Positions 39,404-48,277 of a stretch of 64,000 bases of DNA are shown piece by piece. Location of the stretch: assembly GCA_017644375.1 (NCBI GenBank), contig JAEPLP010000001.1:434001-498000 (forward strand), in the 5' to 3' direction. The DNA is from Prochlorococcus marinus CUG1435. GTDB taxonomy: Bacteria > Cyanobacteriota > Cyanobacteriia > PCC-6307 > Cyanobiaceae. Below the pieces are notes generated by a model. That model was not told the DNA's origin and did not search any database. It saw only the letters and a program-made list of their open reading frames with translations. Numbering within the stretch: position 1 is the first letter of the stretch; each line of letters opens with the position of its first letter. A program made the translations under genes and the position numbers.

Positions 39404-40411
39404 TTGATTAAAACCAAGAATAAAAAAGATAAATGGATTAAGTTAATTTGTGGTGCCAGTAATGAAGATATTGTTGCCATAGAAGATTTATGTGCAATTT
39501 ATACTGCTGCTGGTGTCGACTACATAGATGTTGCAGCAGAAGAATCTATAGTTTATGCAGCAAAAAAAGGAATCGATTGGGCAAAAAAAGTCTTTAAAAA
39601 CTCCCCTGGATTAATGATAAGTATTAGTGATGGTAATGATATCCACTTTCGAAAAGCAAAATTTGATCCTTCAAAATGTCCCCCTAGTTGTCCAAGACCA
39701 TGCGAAAAAGTATGCCCCACCTTTGCAATTGATAATTTCGGAATTAAAAAGAGTAAATGTTATGGATGTGGAAGATGTTTAAATAGTTGTCCTCTAAATC
39801 TAATTAGTGAATATGAATATAATTTGTCAAAAAATGATTTAGCATCAACACTTCAAAAAATAAGGCCTAATGCAGTAGAAATTCATACAGAAATCAATCG
39901 CCTAGATTCTTTTACAAAAGTTGTAAGTATCCTTAAAAATTGTGAAACTAAATTAGACAAGATATCTATTAGTTGTGGATTAAATCAATCTTTCAAAAAA
40001 GCCCAAGAGCCCGATGATCTTTTGAAAGCTCTTTGGGAAAGATATGAAATTCTGAATGAGCTAGATATTCCCCTTATTTGGCAACTAGATGGAAGGCCAA
40101 TGTCTGGAGATCTTGCTCCTACAACAAGTAGAGATGCTGTTAAGTTGTTTGAAAAAATCGGTTCAGATCTTCCACCAGGATTAATTCAATTAGCAGGAGG
40201 AACAAATGAAAAAACTCATGAATTGTTGAATTCAAACAATCTCCCAGATGGAATAGCATTTGGAAGTGCTGCAAGAAAAATTATGCAGCCCCTTATTGAA
40301 TTTGCTCACATAAATAACAAAAAACTCTATGAGTATCCTGAAATAATGGGTTTGGCGATCAAAAAAGCTCAGAAATTTCTAGAGCCATGGAAATCGAGCT
40401 CATTCAAATAA
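39404..40411 (+). CDS. ldpA: light-dependent period protein, Fe-S
   Basis: LdpA is an iron-sulfur protein that senses redox and adjusts the circadian clock input in Synechococcus. This 335-residue protein has two ferredoxin-like cysteine sets, CPPSCPRPCEKVCP and CYGCGRCLNSCP, at about 90-140, then a TIM-barrel-like C-terminal half with AGGTNEKTHELL. The start is TTG at 39404, 5 bp after ndhN. Prochlorococcus lacks KaiA and has a reduced hourglass clock, so the retained role is of interest. Confidence 0.88.
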   Translation: MIKTKNKKDKWIKLICGASNEDIVAIEDLCAIYTAAGVDYIDVAAEESIVYAAKKGIDWAKKVFKNSPGLMISISDGNDIHFRKAKFDPSKCPPSCPRPCEKVCPTFAIDNFGIKKSKCYGCGRCLNSCPLNLISEYEYNLSKNDLASTLQKIRPNAVEIHTEINRLDSFTKVVSILKNCETKLDKISISCGLNQSFKKAQEPDDLLKALWERYEILNELDIPLIWQLDGRPMSGDLAPTTSRDAVKLFEKIGSDLPPGLIQLAGGTNEKTHELLNSNNLPDGIAFGSAARKIMQPLIEFAHINNKKLYEYPEIMGLAIKKAQKFLEPWKSSSFK

Positions 40412-40504
40412 TATTTTTATTTTTCAAAACTAGCGCCATATTATAAAAAATTTGTATTTTTTGGATAGAAAAAAATCTTTTCATGTATTAAGATGATATT
40501 TCAA

Positions 40505-40576
40505 TGGGCCGTCGCCAAGTGGTAAGGCATCGGGTTTTGGTCTCGACATTCCTAGGTTCGAATCCTAGCGGCCCAG
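40505..40576 (+). tRNA. tRNA-Gln(UUG)
   Basis: 72 nt, with acceptor TGGGCCG (40505-40511) paired to CGGCCCA (40569-40575), discriminator G, D arm GCCAAGTGGTAAGGC, anticodon loop TTTTGGT (anticodon TTG) and T arm GGTTCGAATCC. CCA is not encoded. It lies 13 bp before a HAD hydrolase gene. Confidence 0.95.
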
Positions 40577-40589
40577 TTCTAATATTCAA

Positions 40590-41369
40590 TTGGTGTCTTC
40601 TCAAAAAATTTTTCTATTTGATTTTGATGGAGTAATAGTTGATGGAATGCAAGAATATTGGCATAGTTCCTTGCTAGCCTGTGAAAGATATTTAAATTCA
40701 CCCAACATCACTATTGATCCAAAACTTTATCAAGGTGTACCAAATTCTTTCAAAGAAATTAGGCCTTGGGTTAAATATGGTTGGGAAATGATTCTAATTG
40801 TTCACGAAATTATAAAAACAGAAAATCCATTAAAAAGTGATAATAAAGATGATTTCATTAATAATTATCATCAAAATTGCCAGAGGATATTAAATGAAAA
40901 TTCCTGGATCGCAGAAGATATACAAAAAATGTTAGATAAGTCTCGCAAGTACCAAATTGATAAAGATTTAAAATCGTGGGTAAATTTACATAAACCCTTT
41001 TTTGAAATTATAAAATTTATGAAAGAATTAAATAGAAAAGGAATAAAAACTGGAGTTATAACAACAAAAGGTAAAATATTTGCAGAAAAAATTCTTAAAC
41101 AATTAAATATTTTTCCAGAATTTATTTTTGGTTATGAATCAGGAACAAAAATCAAAATAGCTGAAAAACTTACACAAACTTATGAAATTTTAGGCTTTAT
41201 AGAAGATAGAAAAAAAACTCTAATCGATATTAAACAAAATTCAGAAACTTCTCACATTCCATGCTTCCTAGCTGATTGGGGATATTTGAAAGAATCAGAT
41301 AAAAATATGTTAAGTAATGAAATCAAATTATTAAAATTAGGAAACCTTGGAGAATTAGTTGCAATTTAA
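40590..41369 (+). CDS. HAD-superfamily hydrolase
   Basis: 259 residues with the nucleophile motif LFDFDGVIVDG (Asp11 and Asp13), motif II GVITTKG, a lysine block and the acid motif FIEDRKKTLIDI. It is a cytoplasmic phosphatase-like HAD of unknown substrate. The start is TTG at 40590 or the next codon GTG; no ATG fits. It lies between tRNA-Gln and recA. Confidence 0.75.
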   Translation: MVSSQKIFLFDFDGVIVDGMQEYWHSSLLACERYLNSPNITIDPKLYQGVPNSFKEIRPWVKYGWEMILIVHEIIKTENPLKSDNKDDFINNYHQNCQRILNENSWIAEDIQKMLDKSRKYQIDKDLKSWVNLHKPFFEIIKFMKELNRKGIKTGVITTKGKIFAEKILKQLNIFPEFIFGYESGTKIKIAEKLTQTYEILGFIEDRKKTLIDIKQNSETSHIPCFLADWGYLKESDKNMLSNEIKLLKLGNLGELVAI

Positions 41370-41383
41370 AGATAATCAGTTAG

Positions 41384-41397
41384 AGTACAGATGTACT
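41384..41397. promoter_or_regulatory. LexA (SOS) box upstream of recA
   Basis: AGTACAGATGTACT matches the cyanobacterial LexA consensus RGTACNNNDGTWCB exactly. A -10-like TATAGT overlaps its right edge (41397-41402). The box is about 85 bp upstream of the recA ATG, so LexA bound here would block the promoter. Confidence 0.85.
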
Positions 41398-41481
41398 ATA
41401 GTTTGTAATTATGAAGTTTGGTTTAAATAAAAATTTCCAAATTTAGAATAATTACAAGAACTTTAACCGATAAATCAAACA

Positions 41482-42579
41482 ATGAGCCTTGAAGAAAAGA
41501 AAAAAACTGAATCAAAAGAAAAAGACAAGGCATTAAGTCTTGTCTTAGGTCAAATAGAAAGAAATTTTGGACGAGGTTCAATAATGAGACTTGGTGACGC
41601 CTCAAGAATGAAAGTAGAAACAATATCTACTGGAGCGCTCACCTTAGATTTAGCATTAGGAGGAGGCTATCCAAAAGGAAGAGTAGTAGAAGTTTACGGA
41701 CCAGAAAGTTCAGGAAAAACTACATTAACGCTTCACGCGATTGCGGAAGTCCAAAAAAATGGAGGAGTAGCTGCATTTGTAGATGCTGAGCATGCACTCG
41801 ATCCAGTTTATGCGGCCTCTTTAGGTGTTGATGTTGAAAATTTGTTAGTTTCACAGCCAGATACTGGTGAAATGGCTCTAGAAATAGTTGACCAACTTAT
41901 AAGATCGAGTGCGGTAGATCTTGTAGTTGTTGACTCGGTCGCAGCACTAACCCCAAGAGCCGAGATAGAAGGAGAGATGGGAGATCACGTTATTGGAAGC
42001 CAAGCAAGGCTAATGAGCCAAGCAATGAGGAAAATAACAGGAAATATTGGCAAATCTGGATGTACGGTAATATTCCTGAATCAATTACGCCTAAAAATTG
42101 GCGTTACATACGGCAACCCAGAAACAACCACAGGAGGTAATGCACTAAAATTTTACGCCTCAGTAAGACTTGATATCAGAAGAATTCAAACTCTTAAAAG
42201 AGGTACTGAGGAATATGGCATAAGAGCAAAAGTGAAAGTAGCAAAAAACAAAGTTGCACCACCATTTAGAATTGCAGAATTTGATATTCTCTTTGGGAAA
42301 GGTATTAGTACAACAGGATGCTTATTAGATTTAGCAGAAGAGACTAATATCATCATAAGGAGAGGTGCTTGGTATAGTTATGAAGGAGAAAATATTGGAC
42401 AAGGAAGAGATAATACAATTATTTGGCTTGATCAAAACTTAGAAATCAGGAATAAAGTAGAATCTATGGTTAAAGAGAAATTAACAGAAGGAACTGAAGT
42501 CAGTTCTAATTCAATGAAAGCATTAAATAGCAATCCTGCTAATACAATCGCTGTTAATGATATAAAAACAGTAGCTTAG
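41482..42579 (+). CDS. recA: recombinase A
   Basis: 365 residues. The Walker A GPESSGKT lies at 73-80, with Walker [10 protein letters not shown], loop 1 [19 protein letters not shown] and loop 2 [20 protein letters not shown]. The C-terminus is a variable tail. RecA forms the ATP-dependent strand-exchange filament and drives LexA self-cleavage; the box at 41384-41397 indicates SOS control. Confidence 0.98.
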   Translation: MSLEEKKKTESKEKDKALSLVLGQIERNFGRGSIMRLGDASRMKVETISTGALTLDLALGGGYPKGRVVEVYGPESSGKTTLTLHAIAEVQKNGGVAAFVDAEHALDPVYAASLGVDVENLLVSQPDTGEMALEIVDQLIRSSAVDLVVVDSVAALTPRAEIEGEMGDHVIGSQARLMSQAMRKITGNIGKSGCTVIFLNQLRLKIGVTYGNPETTTGGNALKFYASVRLDIRRIQTLKRGTEEYGIRAKVKVAKNKVAPPFRIAEFDILFGKGISTTGCLLDLAEETNIIIRRGAWYSYEGENIGQGRDNTIIWLDQNLEIRNKVESMVKEKLTEGTEVSSNSMKALNSNPANTIAVNDIKTVA

Positions 42580-42581
42580 AT

Positions 42582-42827
42582 TTATAAAGAATCAGCCAAT
42601 GTCCACCACCCAGCAGCAGGGCCTATAAATCTCACTACAATCCATAAGATTACTAACCCTCCGATTCCAAACCAACTGGCCTTAATACTTAATTTAATTA
42701 GTTTATCTCTTTGATTGATTGTAAAGGGAAGCCATTCAAATAATCTTGGAGAATCATCAATTTTAGTTTTAGTATTATTTTTTTTTGGAGGTAACCCAAG
42801 TGTTTTACGTCTTTTTGCTTCTCCCAT
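42582..42827 (-). CDS. DUF2839-type small membrane protein
   Basis: 81 residues beginning MGEAKRRKTLGLPPKK, with a C-terminal membrane helix (WFGIGGLVILWIVVRFI) and the ending GPAAGWWTL. This pattern is that of the cyanobacterial DUF2839 family. Function is unknown. Its stop lies 2 bp from the recA stop. Confidence 0.75.
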   Translation of the reverse strand: MGEAKRRKTLGLPPKKNNTKTKIDDSPRLFEWLPFTINQRDKLIKLSIKASWFGIGGLVILWIVVRFIGPAAGWWTLADSL

Positions 42828-42856
42828 TTTTCTTTAGTTATTTACAAAATCATAAC

Positions 42857-44305
42857 CTAATCAAAAGGTAGCATATAGTTAATTTGTTTTGAGGGTTGAA
42901 TGTTTTGCAAAAGTAATCTTCCCCAGTTTCTTTTATTTGCTCTTCCATCTAGGATTATTAACTTACCTGAATTTCTTCTTAAAGGAGAAATAGATCTTTC
43001 AAGTTTAATTCTAGCTTGAGGAAGAAAGAAGTCTCTAAACCAATCTTGAGAAAGCTTCTTTTTATGCGAGACGGTAATTGCATTAATGGGATCTGACATA
43101 TTCGGAATCGGAAGTAAAGGAATGATAATTTGTTCTGGAATTTGAATTAAATAAGAATACATAATCCACCAGTCAAAACTAGAGCAAAGGATTTCATTTC
43201 TACCTGAGGGAATTGTTTCTAGCAATACTCTCTTCCCGTAAGTAGAAGCTAATTCTGTAGCAAGATTAGTTTTTAAATCAATATCATCAGACAACACTAA
43301 AGTTAAACCCTTTCTAAAAAGTATTAACTTTTTGCATTTGTCCAAGATTGAATTGGTAAAAAGAGGATTATTAGGAAGCAACTGTTTAGAAGGTATATAT
43401 AAAGAAATCTTTTTCTCTTCAAAATTACTCTTAAAATTAATAACCAAGTCAATATCTAAACTATGCTTTTTAAAATACATTTGGAAAAAATAATCTTTTC
43501 TCAATACTGATAAAAAAACAAATTTATTATTTGAAAAAAATTCCTTAATTTGAAAAAGTTCATCTATTGGCTGTAAATACAAATTCCAATCTAAATTTGT
43601 ATCGTTTAACTTTACCCAGCATGCCCAACCTTGAGATAATGCTTTGTTGACGCTTAAAAATTTATCAGAAAAAAAAGAATTTTCATGAAAAAAATTTGAC
43701 AAGAAACTAATTTCTTTTTCATCTAAATTAATATAACTATTTCCTAAGACCTTTCTCAAGAAGAACTTTTTCTTCAACGAATCATATACTTTTATAAATT
43801 TTTGATTGATTAATTCAAATTCTTTAAAATTTTTTGTCCAATCCTTTTTAAGTAAAGAAATCCTAAAATGGTCTTTTAAATCCTGTTTTATATCCTCAAT
43901 TCCTGAATAAACTATTCGATGATTTCTAAGATTACGAGAATTGGGATCATTAAGAAAATTCTGGATAGTTATCAAGTGAACATGATGATTTGCAAAAATA
44001 AATTGATCATTTTTCAAAATAAAATTAAAACCTAGATTTTTCAATGAATCAATCTGAAATTGGGTTATAAATTGGATTTTTTCTTTAGATAAAATAAAAG
44101 TTGAATCCTCTTCCTTTAAAAATAAAGAAATCAAAATTGGAGGTAACCAATCATAGCTAGAGAAAATTTCTGAATTAATTAGATAGGTAGAATCATTTTC
44201 AATACATTTGGAAACTATCCTCCCAAAAGAATATATGTGCTCCCAATTAATAGTTTGATCTCTCAAAAAATTTTTCAAATATTGATGACTTAAAATTTCA
44301 AGCAT
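42857..44305 (-). CDS. DinG/XPD-like helicase relative lacking Walker A
   Basis: 482 residues. The C-terminal part (about 350-482) matches the DinG-type helicase C domain: a KGLTLVLSDD block, ARIKLERSISPLRRNSGKLI in the place of the motif VI arginines, then ILDGRANKRNWGRLLLQNI. The N-terminal part shows no GxGKT P-loop and no clear DEAH box where the family has them. Retained length and order suggest it still has a role, perhaps DNA binding. The start is ATG at 44305. Confidence 0.6.
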   Translation of the reverse strand: MLEILSHQYLKNFLRDQTINWEHIYSFGRIVSKCIENDSTYLINSEIFSSYDWLPPILISLFLKEEDSTFILSKEKIQFITQFQIDSLKNLGFNFILKNDQFIFANHHVHLITIQNFLNDPNSRNLRNHRIVYSGIEDIKQDLKDHFRISLLKKDWTKNFKEFELINQKFIKVYDSLKKKFFLRKVLGNSYINLDEKEISFLSNFFHENSFFSDKFLSVNKALSQGWACWVKLNDTNLDWNLYLQPIDELFQIKEFFSNNKFVFLSVLRKDYFFQMYFKKHSLDIDLVINFKSNFEEKKISLYIPSKQLLPNNPLFTNSILDKCKKLILFRKGLTLVLSDDIDLKTNLATELASTYGKRVLLETIPSGRNEILCSSFDWWIMYSYLIQIPEQIIIPLLPIPNMSDPINAITVSHKKKLSQDWFRDFFLPQARIKLERSISPLRRNSGKLIILDGRANKRNWGRLLLQNIQPSKQINYMLPFD

Positions 44306-44400
44306 TTATAATTAATTTAATTTCAAAAACATGCACAATTTATGAACCTAATATACAAAAAATTGGTATCAATAAAAGAGAGTCTTGAATTAATTAATTT

Positions 44401-45240
44401 ATGAAAATTGGAATAGTAGGATTAGGATTAATTGGTGGTTCTTTAGGATTAAAACTCCAAAGTCTAAATCATACAATTTATGGAATAGCAAATAATGAAT
44501 TTAATGAAAAAAAAGCTAAGGATAAAAAACTTGCAAATTTTGTTAGCTGTGATCTGAGCTTATTAAAAAAATGTGAGCTAATAATTTTGGCATTGCCTAT
44601 CAAAGATTTGATCAGTCCTTCGCAACAATTAGTAGCATCAATACCTCAGCAAACAATATTAACTGATGTAGGGTCTGTAAAAGAACCAATTGTAAATACA
44701 TGGGAAAATTCACATCCTCTATTTATTGGATCTCATCCAATGGCAGGCACAGAACAAAAAGGAGTTGATTCAGGTTTTGAAGGTCTTTTTAAAAATGCAA
44801 AATGGATTATTACCCCAACACAAAATAGTGATTTAAATTCAGTCAGAACTATTTCCGAGCTCATAAAATCAATGGATTGTGAAATTTGCCAAGCTTCGCC
44901 AAAAGAGCATGATGAAGCAGTATCTCTAATTTCTCATTTGCCTATATTTTTAGCTTCTGCCCTCATAGAAACTGCGCAAACAAAAAATAATCAATCTTTA
45001 TTAGATCTCTCGCAAAAATTAGCTGCTACAGGATTTGCTGACACTTCGAGAGTTGGCGGAGGCAATGAACAACTAGGCCTAGATTTAGCTATTAATAATC
45101 AGATTAATGTTTTAAATTCCATAAATAATTTTAAAAATAAGCTGAATATACTGGAATCTCTTATTAAAGATAAAAATTGGGATTTACTTTCTAAAAAACT
45201 TGCTGAAGCAAGAGAAAACAGACAAAATTTTATAAACTAA
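44401..45240 (+). CDS. tyrA: prephenate/arogenate dehydrogenase
   Basis: 279 residues, with the NAD(P)-binding G motif GLGLIGGS (7-14), LPIKD and SHPMAGTEQKGVDSGFEGLF with the catalytic histidine. It performs the oxidative decarboxylation to tyrosine; cyanobacterial enzymes generally act on arogenate with NADP. No ACT domain is present. It overlaps the convergent desaturase by 11 bp. Confidence 0.92.
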   Translation: MKIGIVGLGLIGGSLGLKLQSLNHTIYGIANNEFNEKKAKDKKLANFVSCDLSLLKKCELIILALPIKDLISPSQQLVASIPQQTILTDVGSVKEPIVNTWENSHPLFIGSHPMAGTEQKGVDSGFEGLFKNAKWIITPTQNSDLNSVRTISELIKSMDCEICQASPKEHDEAVSLISHLPIFLASALIETAQTKNNQSLLDLSQKLAATGFADTSRVGGGNEQLGLDLAINNQINVLNSINNFKNKLNILESLIKDKNWDLLSKKLAEARENRQNFIN

Positions 45241-46735
45241 AATTTTCTATACCTTTGGAAGCTAAAATTTGCCTTGAAACCATTAATGCAGACTGACTAA
45301 CACCTGCAGTCCCCTCTCCTGGATAAATCGAATCTCCACATAACCATAAACCTTCAAAAGGTGTCCTACTTGATAATCCAAATAAACCAAAAATATCTGG
45401 ATTTTGACCAAGCCCGCCTACTATTCCATTAGGTCTTTTTGTCCATCTTTCAAAGCCCAATGGAGTTGCTAATTCTCTATGTAGCCATTTTTCAGGATCA
45501 ATATCAAATTGACTTTCCAATTCAAGGGATATTTTTTTCATGAAACCATTTTTTTTCTTTAAGTAAGTTTGTTTATCTAGATCAAACCAATCTTTAGTTT
45601 TGGTAAAGATACTGGCAATTAAAGTAACCTCACCTATTGGCGCTCTTCCATCACCATCATCACTAATTGATACAAATAACGAACAAAATTCTTTTGAAAC
45701 AAATTGATAATGATTGGAGAATGTTTTTTTAATATGTTCCTTTTTTAATGCTGAATAAAAAACTACAGCTCCACTTGGATCAGGCAAATTATTAAGTCGA
45801 TTTTTATAATTTTTTTTTCTTTCTAAAGGATCTTTCAAATGCTTGAGCAAAGATTGTGGAGGTGCGGTATAAATCACATCTTTTGCTTGATAAGTAAATG
45901 ATTTTTTTTTCGAATTAGCAGATAGTTGCCAACACATATTTACTTCGTCAAAAGTTATAGAATTAACTTCTTGTCCAAAAATTAAATTAACTCCAGTTTT
46001 AATTAATGAACTTTCTAATGATTCACTTAAAGACTGCATAGATTTTTTAAGATGCCACAGACCATGCGGCTGTTGACACATCTGAAGAACAGTAGATCCA
46101 TATAATGCTGCAGTACTATAAACGTCCTCTTGAGAATAAAGTTTTAGTTGAAGATTTAAGAACTTAATCAAGCGCTCATTCTTTGATAATCCACATATCC
46201 GCAATAAATCAAAAATAGTAGATTTAAGTAAGATACCTGTGACAAGGTTTGAAGGTACTAGTGCTTTGAGAAGTTGAGAAAAATCCCAAAAATTACTAAT
46301 TGGCAATACTGGATTATTATTTGCAAATAACCAATTACTTTGATGTATTAGATTACAAAGATTCCAAAATCGACTACTTCCAGGAAACTGCATTTCTTGT
46401 TCAGCAATCCATTTACTTTTTTCATACCAAATAGATATTGGCTTTCGCCCATCCTTTAAATCGACAATGCAAGCAGGGTCTAAAATAGTGGCTTCAGGTG
46501 ATGGAATATCTAAAAAATCAAAAATTCTTGAATGTATTCCTCCTTTCTCTAAACCTGCAACTTGAGTTGCGCCAACGTCAAAAATATAATTCTTTCTTTT
46601 AAAAGTACCTGCACATCCTCCTGATTGTGTATGAGATTCGATTAAAGTTACTGATAAACCTTGCTTTGATAAAATTGCTGCAGAAGTTAGTCCTGCTATA
46701 CCAGCACCTACAACAACAACTTCAGACTTACTCAT
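45230..46735 (-). CDS. carotenoid desaturase/isomerase family protein, CrtD-like
   Basis: A 501-residue FAD protein. The N-terminal dinucleotide motif is VVVGAGIAGLTSAAIL, followed by GGCAGTFKRKNYIFDVGATQ. The C-terminal motif LWLCGDSIYPGEGTAGVSQS is typical of phytoene-desaturase-like enzymes. It is nearest in pattern to cyanobacterial CrtD, but CrtH (isomerase) cannot be excluded by eye. Its ATG is 4 bp from the divergent fructosamine-kinase-like gene. Confidence 0.75.
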   Translation of the reverse strand: MSKSEVVVVGAGIAGLTSAAILSKQGLSVTLIESHTQSGGCAGTFKRKNYIFDVGATQVAGLEKGGIHSRIFDFLDIPSPEATILDPACIVDLKDGRKPISIWYEKSKWIAEQEMQFPGSSRFWNLCNLIHQSNWLFANNNPVLPISNFWDFSQLLKALVPSNLVTGILLKSTIFDLLRICGLSKNERLIKFLNLQLKLYSQEDVYSTAALYGSTVLQMCQQPHGLWHLKKSMQSLSESLESSLIKTGVNLIFGQEVNSITFDEVNMCWQLSANSKKKSFTYQAKDVIYTAPPQSLLKHLKDPLERKKNYKNRLNNLPDPSGAVVFYSALKKEHIKKTFSNHYQFVSKEFCSLFVSISDDGDGRAPIGEVTLIASIFTKTKDWFDLDKQTYLKKKNGFMKKISLELESQFDIDPEKWLHRELATPLGFERWTKRPNGIVGGLGQNPDIFGLFGLSSRTPFEGLWLCGDSIYPGEGTAGVSQSALMVSRQILASKGIENFSL

Positions 46736-46739
46736 TAAA

Positions 46740-47618
46740 ATGCAAAAATTATCACCTTTTGAAGTTAGCGAAATTTGTGATGAATTAGGTGAACATCATC
46801 CAAAAAATATTGAACAAGTATATGGAGGAGATATTCATAGTACATGGAAAATAGAATTTGCAAACAAAAAATTCTTTCTTAAAAGAAACGATAGGAACAA
46901 AAACTTTCTTGAATTTGAAAAATTTTGTTTACAAGATTTGAGAAAACATAGTAACCAAAAAAATTTAATTATTCCTGAAGTTATTAAATTTAAAACTTTT
47001 AAAAATGTAGAAATTCTCTTAATGGAATGGATAGATATGCAAAATTTTGATCAAAAAAATCTTGGGAAAGGTTTAGGAGAAATGCACTTAAATGCAACAG
47101 AATCTAATCCAAAAAATTTTGGGTATCCGATTGAGGGCTTTATAGGATTAACAAATCAGAAGAAAGGCTGGGAAAATAATTGGATAGATTGTTTTTTAAA
47201 CTTACGAATAATCCCTCAATTATCAATTCTTAAATCAAATTTTTTAGACAAAGAAACCATAGATAAAGTTAAAGAAAAAATTAGATCAGAATTGTTGAAT
47301 CATAAACCAATAAATACTCTTATTCATGGTGATTTGTGGTCAGGGAATGTAGGAATTGATAAAAGTTGTAGGGGAGTTATATTTGACCCAGCATCTTGGT
47401 GGGCAGATAATGAGGTAGATATAGCTATGACAAAACTATTTGGAAGTTTTAGAAGAGAATTTTATGATGAGTATCATAAAATTTTTCCAATAAGGAAAGG
47501 ATTCGAAAAGAGGATAATTATTTATAATTTTTACCATATTTTAAATCACGCCAATATGTTTGGCGGATCATACTTCAACCAAGTAGAAAATTACGTTAAA
47601 TCAATCCTCAAAATGTAA
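46740..47618 (+). CDS. fructosamine kinase family protein
   Basis: 292 residues, with GGDIHSTWKIEF (ATP-binding strand turn), KFFLKR (lysine), LIHGDLWSGNVG (catalytic Asp/Asn) and IFDPASWWADNEVDIAM (metal-binding Asp). These are the fructosamine/ketosamine-3-kinase features of a protein-deglycating kinase. It starts 4 bp from the divergent desaturase, so its promoter lies within that gene. Confidence 0.87.
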   Translation: MQKLSPFEVSEICDELGEHHPKNIEQVYGGDIHSTWKIEFANKKFFLKRNDRNKNFLEFEKFCLQDLRKHSNQKNLIIPEVIKFKTFKNVEILLMEWIDMQNFDQKNLGKGLGEMHLNATESNPKNFGYPIEGFIGLTNQKKGWENNWIDCFLNLRIIPQLSILKSNFLDKETIDKVKEKIRSELLNHKPINTLIHGDLWSGNVGIDKSCRGVIFDPASWWADNEVDIAMTKLFGSFRREFYDEYHKIFPIRKGFEKRIIIYNFYHILNHANMFGGSYFNQVENYVKSILKM

Positions 47619-47625
47619 TCTTGAA

Positions 47626-47991
47626 TTATCCAAGATATGTTTTTTTAAGATTTTGCACCTTATCTAAAACAGCTTCACGATTTTCGCTAGTGCGTAGATT
47701 TTGCCAACTCCATTGACCCACAACGATTACACCAAGCAGTTCTAATAAACCAGGAAGAATTGGAAAAAAATTAATTGTGTCAATTACGACTTTTATAATA
47801 ATTTGCGCAATAACAACAACAGCAATGATCCCTGCCGCTTTGCCATATTTACCCATCTGGGTCCAATCAACATTTCCAAGTGTTTCATTGACTTTACCCA
47901 TCACATCAGAATACTTGTCTGAAAAGCTTTTAGTTTCTGAGCTTGTAGCGGAGCCGGAGTCTTGATTTGACTCTGGTGTGTTATCACTCAT
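47626..47991 (-). CDS. CAAD/CURT1-type thylakoid membrane protein
   Basis: 121 residues. The N-terminus is acidic and Ser-rich (1-30), followed by an amphipathic helix and two membrane helices (AAGIIAVVVIAQIIIKVVI and ILPGLLELLGVIVVGQWSW), ending NLRTSENREAVLDKVQNLKK. This is the CAAD domain shared by CURT1 proteins that bend thylakoid membranes and by appended domains on some cyanobacterial aminoacyl-tRNA synthetases. This stand-alone form is probably the CURT1-like protein. Confidence 0.85.
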   Translation of the reverse strand: MSDNTPESNQDSGSATSSETKSFSDKYSDVMGKVNETLGNVDWTQMGKYGKAAGIIAVVVIAQIIIKVVIDTINFFPILPGLLELLGVIVVGQWSWQNLRTSENREAVLDKVQNLKKTYLG

Positions 47992-48277
47992 GAAATCAGT
48001 AATCTTAAATAATGACCAGACAATAACGGAAAAATCATCTATTTGCTACCTTTTTTTTAAGTGTAATTCCGAACCGACACATTTTGTATTTTTTTAAATG
48101 TCTTTATTATGTATGATGTTAGAAGAAAATTTTAAAAAAATTTTATTTATAAATTATTTTAGATATTAACTTGCAATAACAAAAAAATTCACAAATCCCA
48201 CACGTAGCAAACCTTGTAAAGGTTATATTTTTTATTTTAATTATCATATCTTCATAAGACAAATTTGCGAAATAAAA

